From positions 1 through 13,590 of the forward strand of contig JBNLGG010000090.1 in assembly GCA_050305935.1 (NCBI GenBank): 13,590 bases of DNA, given 5' to 3'. Position 1 is the stretch's first letter. The number at the start of each line of letters is the position of its first letter. Origin of the DNA: CAJXNP01 sp050305935. GTDB taxonomy: Bacteria > Bacteroidota > Bacteroidia > Cytophagales > Cyclobacteriaceae. Below are positions 7,294 to 13,590 of the stretch, piece after piece. The notes below the pieces were generated by a model. The model had not been told where the DNA came from, did no database searches, and was given only the letters and a program-made list of their open reading frames with translations. The position numbers and the translations under genes were made by a program.

Positions 7294-7876
7294 ATGATAA
7301 AATTTGGAACACCTAAACATCATTGGAATTATTTTTTAGCAATAGAAAAGGACTTAGAACACCTCTCACGTTATATTGAATTCGCTAAAGATAATTTAGG
7401 AACATATTCAATAGAGCTGACCCACATTTTACTTTCTGCATCTTCGGAAATTGATGTAATCATGAAGCAATTATGCACGTTAATCAATCCCTCCAAGACA
7501 ACAAACAATATAAATGACTATAAGGAAATCATTAAAAAAGACACCACAATTTATTGTCGAAGAAATCTCAATTGATAGATTTGGTCTTTCATATAAACCT
7601 TGGGAAAATTGGACTGGGACGCTAAACCCAAATTGGTGGAAAAGTTACAACAATGTAAAACACCAAAGAAATGATCATTTTAACGAAGCAAATTTAAATA
7701 ACACAATAAATGCGGTAGGAGCATTGCTCTTGACGGTGGTATATTATTATAAATATTCATTTTCAAAGGAAGCTGGACATGAAGTCGAGTTTAAAGAAAC
7801 GACGAGTCAACTTCAACCAGAATCATCTCTAATTCAAATTAAAAATGACTACTATTTTCATCATTTAATTGTATAA
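7294..7876 (+). pseudogene. HEPN-like hypothetical protein, frameshifted at an A6 run
   Basis: Two overlapping frames make one protein. Frame 1 from ATG 7294 gives MIKFGTPKHHWNYFLAIEKD... up to NDYKEIIKK. Dropping one A from the run at 7534-7539 lets it continue as TPQFIVEEISIDRFGLSYKPW in the frame that ends at 7876, for 193 residues in all. The repaired protein resembles a family of uncharacterised bacterial proteins with an LLxASSEIDVIMKQLC helix followed by WWKSYNNVKHQRNDHFNEANLNN. The HxRNDH segment resembles the R-(N/D/H)-x4-6-H motif of HEPN domains, a fold common among RNases in defence and toxin systems, but this is weak evidence. A single-base error in assembly, a true mutation or transcriptional slippage could explain the break; a simple -1 ribosomal shift leads to the wrong frame. 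The convergent neighbour ends 24 nt downstream. Confidence 0.7.
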
Positions 7877-7900
7877 AACGCATAACAATGAATGCCAACA

Positions 7901-8599
7901 TCAAGCCTCCAGCACCTGATAAATTTCCTTCTCTATTAAAGCCTGGTGCTTACTATTCAAAGTATTGATCAGGATTTCGAAGAAAAGGAATTCATCATCC
8001 TCATTCACCATTTTTATTACCGGATCATCCTTAAAAGAGGTATAGGCCGAGGTGAGTACAGCATTGTGTATATTCGCCAGGATGACATCTTTCGGCTTTG
8101 TTTTTGGTACTTTTAATTTCAGGATGATATTGCTTTGGGCTTTCAGCTCCTTCCGCACAAAGACTGGCCCTTTTATTTCCGAAAAAGGTACCTCCAGCTC
8201 CTGGCCATCACTCGTTTCGAGCAGCAAACTCGTTGACCCTACTTTCAGGATCTTCCCGGAATACTTTTTGAAATCATAATACTTCCCTTTCTGTGGATGG
8301 TGCTGTATCCTGAAAATGGCTCCCGCCACCAGATCATTGATGAAGTAATAGCCCAGCAGTAAAACAATGATGACGATTTCCGCCATCAGGATGTACTGAT
8401 AATACGACTTAGTCCCGAGCATCCGGTCAAATGACCAAAACACATAGACGATCCAGCAAATGAACTCAGCGATCGTCAGTGCCGTCCAGAAGTCTTTAAA
8501 ATACCTCTTGTCGGAAGAAATTTTCCTGATCAGCAAGCGCAATCCTTTAAACAAAAGGAACAGTAAAAATCCGCCTATCAGTACAAACAGGTATTTCAT
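7901..8599 (-). CDS. Small MscS-like mechanosensitive channel family protein
   Basis: The 232-residue membrane protein has three predicted membrane segments (about 2-24, 38-57, 68-88). The pore-lining helix and beta domain of the MscS family follow: GYYFINDLVAGAIFRIQHHPQ (83-103), then KYSGKILKVGSTSLLLETSDGQELEVPFSEI (112-142). This corresponds to the MscS pattern of V-x-A-G helix, 'G-x-V-x-x-I-x-x-x-x-T-x-L-x-x-x-D-G' and the N/S-x-x-I end. The C-terminal part is alpha/beta, as in MscS. It is shorter than E. coli MscS (286), with fewer residues before the pore helix. Such channels open under membrane tension and release small solutes. The gene starts 34 nt after the stop of the large transporter gene on the same strand, so the two are probably one operon and may share a role in ion or volume control. 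Confidence 0.8.
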   Translation of the reverse strand: MKYLFVLIGGFLLFLLFKGLRLLIRKISSDKRYFKDFWTALTIAEFICWIVYVFWSFDRMLGTKSYYQYILMAEIVIIVLLLGYYFINDLVAGAIFRIQHHPQKGKYYDFKKYSGKILKVGSTSLLLETSDGQELEVPFSEIKGPVFVRKELKAQSNIILKLKVPKTKPKDVILANIHNAVLTSAYTSFKDDPVIKMVNEDDEFLFFEILINTLNSKHQALIEKEIYQVLEA

Positions 8600-8633
8600 A
8601 GATGCTCCAATTTTAAGGTTTTAATATCCATCG

Positions 8634-11600
8634 CTATAACCAATTCTTCTGTTTAAATGACTTGATGATAAACGGCTCCACATATGGATTGACATAGTAG
8701 ATGCTATTCGATCGTTCCTTGATCAGTCCGCTCCTGGAAAGCGATAAGAGGATGTCTCCTGTTACCACCTTGTCCTCGCCCAATATCTCCGCCAGGTTTT
8801 CAAACGAAAGCCGCTTGTGGATGATGAACTGTATCAATGCCACCTTCCAGTCGTCTGGCATACTGTCCAATGCCTTCAGACCTGGGATGGCAGGGTCTTT
8901 TATCTGGATGTCTTTCGAAGTTACACTTTCAATATTAGCAAGCCAGGCATTGAGCGCCACTCCGGGATTTCCTTCGGAATAGTTAAAATAACTGTTGAAC
9001 AATCTCGCCAGCCGGATATCCGCCATGCTACTTTCGGTCTTTTTGCCGAGGATAAACTGCATGCCGCTGGACCGGTGCCGTGAGATAATCAATTCCATCA
9101 GCTCGTCTGAACTGAAGGGCTGGCACTTGATGGAACTGATAAACAGCTTCTCGATAGGGTGCAGCTTATTGATCAACTGATAGGCAAAGGGATTGATGTT
9201 AAAAATAAACAAACACTTATGAGAATACTCGTTGATCATCCATTCGATCATGTTGATATTTGCCAACCCGTCGGAAGTTCGCTGCCACCAGAGCTCCATA
9301 TCATGGATCACCATCACGCTTTGGTTAGGCAATGCCTCCATTATCTGGTTAATATTACCAGACATCATGGTGACCTTTCGGATTTCATTTACCAGATCTT
9401 CTTCATTGCTGGAGCCCGGCGCCCCGGGGAAAATCTGGTACACCCGGTCACTCAGGAAATACTTTTTGGTAAAGTGTAAACAAAGCGATGTCTTGCCCGA
9501 ATTACGTTCACCCACAAAAAGAATGGCACCCTGATAACCATTTTTATACCGGGTCAATGCTTTTTTAAACAGGCCTTCTTCCACCGGTCGTTTTATCCAA
9601 AAATTCTCCCCTATGCTGGATCGCCCGCTGAATAAATTCTGGTAATAATGAGGTAATCGATCTAGCAAATCAAAATCCGGCGTGACTCTATCGACAATAT
9701 CCAATACCTTTTCATTGATCGATTTCACCTTGTCTTCTTCCGCTATTTTCTGGGCAAATAATATTCCCTGGCTACGGCTAAACAGGAGCTGCACCAGGTT
9801 GTTTTTGAAGAATTTGCCCACGCGACCAGTAACCGTACCAAAACGCGACATGACCTTTTTACTCTGATATCCCCGCAGCAGATACGTCAGGTCTTTGGTG
9901 CTTTCCGGCATTTTGTAGGCTGAGAGGAATCCAAACAATTCATCCATCAACTCTTCGTTCTTCGCGATGATTCTATTCGTCGTTTCATTAACCCGCTCCT
10001 GCTCCTTTTCGATTTGGACAATGGACGAATTCACTACAGATTTCACTTCCGTTGCGACATCCGGTTTTTCACCATTGATATTATCGAGGTTGAATTTTGT
10101 CAAGCTCAGCAGATCATTGACGTTAAAGATCAGGTTTTTGATTGTCTCTGCAGAGCGCTGAAGCTCCTCCGTCACCGGCCCCAGGTATTCGGATTCGAGA
10201 AAATGCTGGACAATTCTGCTCACCGGAACCTCAATAATTTCTTTTTCCGGCTCACGACCATCGTCGTCATGGCGCATATGCGAAATCTGGATCTTTTCAG
10301 GAAGTTCGGCGGCGGCTTTGTGCAGTTTTTTACTTCGCTCTTCGAAATCCTGCATCATAAAATCACCATTTCCGGCTAGCTTTTGAACTTTTATTCCTGT
10401 TATTTTCGAAGGGTCACCAGGAATCTTTTCAAGCTTTTTCTTTAACTCATCCAACACCCTGCTAAACCTGACCTCGGTTTCCATGGACAAGGTATCATCA
10501 AAAGCTTTTGCTTCATGATACACACGGTCCCTGAATGCAAATAAGATCAACTCCAAATAGCTTTTATTTACTGCCAGCGTGTTATCTGATTTCCATACCT
10601 GGGCAAAATCCAGGTTTTGTGATCTCAGGTCTGCATAATATTTTTTTCCCCGGCGGGTATTTTTGATGATGGAGTTAATGTTAACCTTTTCAAGTTCGTT
10701 GTTCAGGTATTGGACGTTTTTTCTGAATTCAAGCTGTAGGCGGTGTTTATAAAGTTCCTCTATCCTATCCAGGTCAGCCAATAATTGTTTCACCTTGCCT
10801 TCGATCGTTTGAACGCTTGAAGAAACTGAGGCATGTTCAAGGTTTTTATCTTCGAGTCCCTTTTCCAACTTATCGAAGTTATCTTCGATGGTCGAAACAA
10901 CTGCCTGAAATTGGTTATTGATATTGTTGGTACTGATCTTAAATTGTTCAAGCAAAGAGTGGAGAAAATGGTATCTGTTATCCCTCAGGAAATACTGAGC
11001 GATCTCCCGGTAGTTGATATAACCAGTTATAGAAGTCTTTGCGAATGGATGGAAAAACCGCTTTTTTAACTTTTTCCACCTTAACTTTCCGGTATCACCT
11101 TTCTTTGGTTTGAGGTCCTGGATAAAATACCTGATCTTAAGCCGCTTCGGGAATCTTGTGATATTTTGATCGATCTGTTCAATGTACCAGCTGATGCCGG
11201 ATTCCATTACAGAGGCCTGCTCTTCTATTCTTGATTCAAGCCATTTTTCATAGGTCACTTTGGTCTTGAAATAAAAGTCACTCCTGATGCGCGAAAGCGC
11301 CCGTAGATTTTTAACCCGGTCGTCACCGGTATTTATTTTTTCCAGGCCTGAAATGACTGATTTACTTGTGGATCGAAGTTCTTCCACGATTGACTTAGTG
11401 ACAGAAAAATATTCTGTAAAAGTTTTTTGGTTGAAGAGTTCGATTTGCTTTCTTCCATGCTCATCGATCTTACTTATATCTTCTGCTATTTCGTGGTATT
11501 TGGAGAATTTTAAATCCGGTAGAGCTACAATATTTTCTTTTGCTTCTCTTGACTCCTTGGCTGGCGTCAGGTTGATTTCAAAGTCTTCGAAGGTTCTGGA

Positions 11601-13590
11601 AGCATTTATAAATAGGCTGGTTCGTAATCCCTGTGATAAGCCATTAATAAAATCAATGGTCGCACTCAAATCATCATAGTCCTCATCTTCAATTCCAATG
11701 ACGGTTAAATCAGTCAGGTCAGACTCTTGTGTGATAATTTCACTGGGCGATAGCTGATCGATACCGTTGTTAATCACTTTGATGACCAGGTTAATCCTGA
11801 ACTGATTGATGATCCTTTCCAGTGAGTTATAGACCCTCTCCTGCTGGGTATTATCCGGATTGATCACCAACAGTCGGATGCGCGCTTCTTTCCATAGACT
11901 GGAAGAGGTAATGTGACGCAGAAGGTTTATTGCCAGAGAAATATTTCTTCCCTTTCCACTCCACCAGATGTCAATGGATTTGTTTTCACCGTATTTCTTT
12001 TCCACATCATAGCTCAGAAAAATAGAATTGAAATCGCTCCGGTGGTAGCTTTTTATCAAATTGACAAATTCCTTTCTGTTCTTTTCCCGTTTGCTCCATC
12101 CCATCAGGATGGTATTGGGCTCTATACCAGCAAATCCATACACACGGGAAATCTCACTCATTCCTGTGTAGACGTCCCTACACTCAAGTTTATGGTGGAA
12201 ATACCTGTTTTCATCTTTGTCAATAGCCGTTTCAGATGAAGCTTTTATAAGCAATGGCTTATCTGATTCCACTAATTCAAAGGACGAAAGCATACCCAGT
12301 TTCCCGGAAAGCGCCAGGCCCATTTCTGAAAGGTAGGGCCGGTCATTTTCGCCACCGCTAAACAAAATCGTATTAGGTCGCCAGTTTCGGGTGGCTAGTT
12401 TTTCCTTATTGAGTCTCTCCAGCCCGGATTTGACCAGGGAAGCCCACACCCCACTCCAGGCATCTCCCGACTGAAGCGTCAGTTCTTTTCTTTTTAAATA
12501 AAGGAATAACAATCCAAGAATGATGGTAGCCCCTACAGTCGCCAGCAAATCGAGGTAGATCATCACCATAAAACATGCTACAGAACCGAGCAAACTCACC
12601 CAAACAGGTGTCTTGAAACTTGGTCGAAAGTCAGCGCTCGTCCATGCTTCAAAAGCACAGCTAAGGTTAAGAAAGCCATAGGTGGTGATAAAAAATATAG
12701 AGACAATTCGCGCGATCACGTCCAACTCACCAATCATTATCCCCGCCCAGGCAATTACAAAGGTCAACATCAATGCATTTCTCGGTTCATTCGTTGACCC
12801 GTACCCTTTGGCAAAAAAGCGGGGCGTGATTTTGTCTGTAGCTGTAGCCTGCAATATCCTCGGCGCTCCGAGAATACTTCCCAACGCACTAGAAACTGTG
12901 GCTCCCCAAATACCGGCGATGACGACAACTCCAACAAGAGATATCTTCATCAACACTTTAGGATCGTTGGCCAGTACTTCGCGATCGACCGTATAGGACA
13001 AAAAAACAGCCAGTAGAATATATACCACTAAACCCACCACGATCGCCATGATCGAGCCTGTAGGTATCGATTTCTTTGGATCCTGTAAGTCGCCCGACAT
13101 CGATACGCCCGCTTCAAATCCAGTAACAGCCGGGAAGAAAATCCCAAACAAGAGCAGAAAGTCATACTCGCCAGGCATTTCAGTTAAGGATGGTGCTTCA
13201 GGTGCGAAAGAATGGTTGCCAAAGAATATTGATATGAGCGAGAGGCCTATCGCCGCCATGATAAAATACTGTGTTTTCATGGCGAGGGAGGTGCTTATAA
13301 AGGTGACCGTTGTGACAGCCAGCAATGCTATTGTTCCAGTAATCCTGATAGAATTGAGGTCGGTGCTCATTCCAAGCGCATTCAAAAAGCTTTCGGAAAA
13401 CCCGATGATATACAGGCTCACACTAAACGACAATCCTACAAACAGAGCCAGGCCAAGGGTTCCCCCAATGGGTAGCCCAAGGCTCCTGGAAATCATGTAA
13501 TAAGTTCCCCCCGCTTTCACTTTCTTGTCAGTTGCAATGGAAGATACACTAAGGCCGGTGGTCGCTGATATCACGTGTGCCACGGCTATG
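8634..13590 (-). CDS. SLC12-type cation-chloride cotransporter fused to coiled-coil region, P-loop ATPase and winged helix (N-terminus outside window)
   Basis: Residues are numbered from the GTG at 13583, but this is not the true start: the frame stays open to the edge (reading IAVAHVISA) and TM1 of the transporter lies outside. Residues 1-365 are a cation-chloride cotransporter (SLC12, APC superfamily) core. Marks are KAGGTYYMISRSLG (23-36), FFPAVTGFEAGVSMSGDLQD (149-168), LGSILGAPRILQATATDKI (234-252) and LNLSCAFEAW (305-314). Residues about 400-690 match the SLC12 cytoplasmic domain (NWRPNTILFSG, DIWWSGKGRNISLAINLLR). Residues about 690-1340 are unrecognised, charged, helical and coiled-coil rich. 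The end is a P-loop ATPase: Walker A GERNSGKTS (1358-1366), Walker B VMVIHDME (1423-1430), sensor-like FNINPF (1461-1466), then a winged-helix-like segment (about 1577-1640). The frame is unbroken over 1649 codons. Membrane import of ions is expected from the family; the role of the ATPase half is unknown. Confidence 0.9.
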   Translation of the reverse strand, partial: IAVAHVISATTGLSVSSIATDKKVKAGGTYYMISRSLGLPIGGTLGLALFVGLSFSVSLYIIGFSESFLNALGMSTDLNSIRITGTIALLAVTTVTFISTSLAMKTQYFIMAAIGLSLISIFFGNHSFAPEAPSLTEMPGEYDFLLLFGIFFPAVTGFEAGVSMSGDLQDPKKSIPTGSIMAIVVGLVVYILLAVFLSYTVDREVLANDPKVLMKISLVGVVVIAGIWGATVSSALGSILGAPRILQATATDKITPRFFAKGYGSTNEPRNALMLTFVIAWAGIMIGELDVIARIVSIFFITTYGFLNLSCAFEAWTSADFRPSFKTPVWVSLLGSVACFMVMIYLDLLATVGATIILGLLFLYLKRKELTLQSGDAWSGVWASLVKSGLERLNKEKLATRNWRPNTILFSGGENDRPYLSEMGLALSGKLGMLSSFELVESDKPLLIKASSETAIDKDENRYFHHKLECRDVYTGMSEISRVYGFAGIEPNTILMGWSKREKNRKEFVNLIKSYHRSDFNSIFLSYDVEKKYGENKSIDIWWSGKGRNISLAINLLRHITSSSLWKEARIRLLVINPDNTQQERVYNSLERIINQFRINLVIKVINNGIDQLSPSEIITQESDLTDLTVIGIEDEDYDDLSATIDFINGLSQGLRTSLFINASRTFEDFEINLTPAKESREAKENIVALPDLKFSKYHEIAEDISKIDEHGRKQIELFNQKTFTEYFSVTKSIVEELRSTSKSVISGLEKINTGDDRVKNLRALSRIRSDFYFKTKVTYEKWLESRIEEQASVMESGISWYIEQIDQNITRFPKRLKIRYFIQDLKPKKGDTGKLRWKKLKKRFFHPFAKTSITGYINYREIAQYFLRDNRYHFLHSLLEQFKISTNNINNQFQAVVSTIEDNFDKLEKGLEDKNLEHASVSSSVQTIEGKVKQLLADLDRIEELYKHRLQLEFRKNVQYLNNELEKVNINSIIKNTRRGKKYYADLRSQNLDFAQVWKSDNTLAVNKSYLELILFAFRDRVYHEAKAFDDTLSMETEVRFSRVLDELKKKLEKIPGDPSKITGIKVQKLAGNGDFMMQDFEERSKKLHKAAAELPEKIQISHMRHDDDGREPEKEIIEVPVSRIVQHFLESEYLGPVTEELQRSAETIKNLIFNVNDLLSLTKFNLDNINGEKPDVATEVKSVVNSSIVQIEKEQERVNETTNRIIAKNEELMDELFGFLSAYKMPESTKDLTYLLRGYQSKKVMSRFGTVTGRVGKFFKNNLVQLLFSRSQGILFAQKIAEEDKVKSINEKVLDIVDRVTPDFDLLDRLPHYYQNLFSGRSSIGENFWIKRPVEEGLFKKALTRYKNGYQGAILFVGERNSGKTSLCLHFTKKYFLSDRVYQIFPGAPGSSNEEDLVNEIRKVTMMSGNINQIMEALPNQSVMVIHDMELWWQRTSDGLANINMIEWMINEYSHKCLFIFNINPFAYQLINKLHPIEKLFISSIKCQPFSSDELMELIISRHRSSGMQFILGKKTESSMADIRLARLFNSYFNYSEGNPGVALNAWLANIESVTSKDIQIKDPAIPGLKALDSMPDDWKVALIQFIIHKRLSFENLAEILGEDKVVTGDILLSLSRSGLIKERSNSIYYVNPYVEPFIIKSFKQKNWL

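Noticed and set aside
7267..7886. GTTATGCCC near 7268 and CGCATAAC near 7879 bracket the HEPN-like gene, recalling integron cassette ends.
   Set aside because: The words are short, no full attC hairpin with paired R and L boxes is present, and only 24 nt separate this gene from the next one. Chance is the simpler explanation.
8634..13583. Several plus-strand frames of 60-150 codons opposite the large fusion gene.
   Set aside because: All are antisense shadows of one long, clearly coding frame and none has recognisable features.
1..13590. CRISPR arrays, tRNA and rRNA genes.
   Set aside because: I saw no regularly spaced direct repeats, no tRNA cloverleaf and no rRNA-like sequence in the window.

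Overview
The window most likely comes from a member of the Bacteroidota, probably of the Cytophagales type. The signs are a periplasmic-propeller sensor N-terminus (Reg_prop repeats after a signal peptide), starts without Shine-Dalgarno sequences, one clear Bacteroidota-type promoter (TTG, 19 nt, TAnnTTTG), and the overall look of the proteins. The placement is an inference; there is no rRNA or other marker here.

Layout. (1) 1-369, minus strand: the first 123 codons of a Reg_prop sensor that runs off the left edge. (2) 370-697: the divergent intergenic region, with a 16-bp near-palindrome. (3) 698-3019, plus strand: cydAB, a two-gene operon for a short-loop cytochrome bd quinol oxidase. (4) About 3020-7900: a more AT-rich accessory stretch. 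It holds a small secreted protein of unknown function, an AAA_14/DUF4143-type ATPase behind a promoter with two palindromes, a 245-bp MITE-like element with 24-bp inverted ends, a class II Fic protein with a variant active-site motif, and a frameshifted gene with a HEPN-like motif. Three copies of a degenerate repeat of about 57 bp lie between these genes (3051, 3836, 5727), all on the same strand. (5) 7901-13590, minus strand: a probable two-gene operon. Its first gene is very large and runs off the right edge. It encodes an SLC12-type cation-chloride cotransporter fused to about 650 residues of helical and coiled-coil sequence and then to a P-loop ATPase with a C-terminal winged helix. The second gene, 34 nt downstream, encodes a small MscS-like channel.

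How the parts relate. cydAB is a respiratory module for low oxygen. The right-hand operon looks like an ion and volume homeostasis module: a transporter carrying its own NTPase/signalling part, plus a mechanosensitive-type channel. This pairing is the best candidate for an undescribed system in the window. The middle stretch looks like a place where small accessory genes and short repeats accumulate; its genes are probably not one functional unit.
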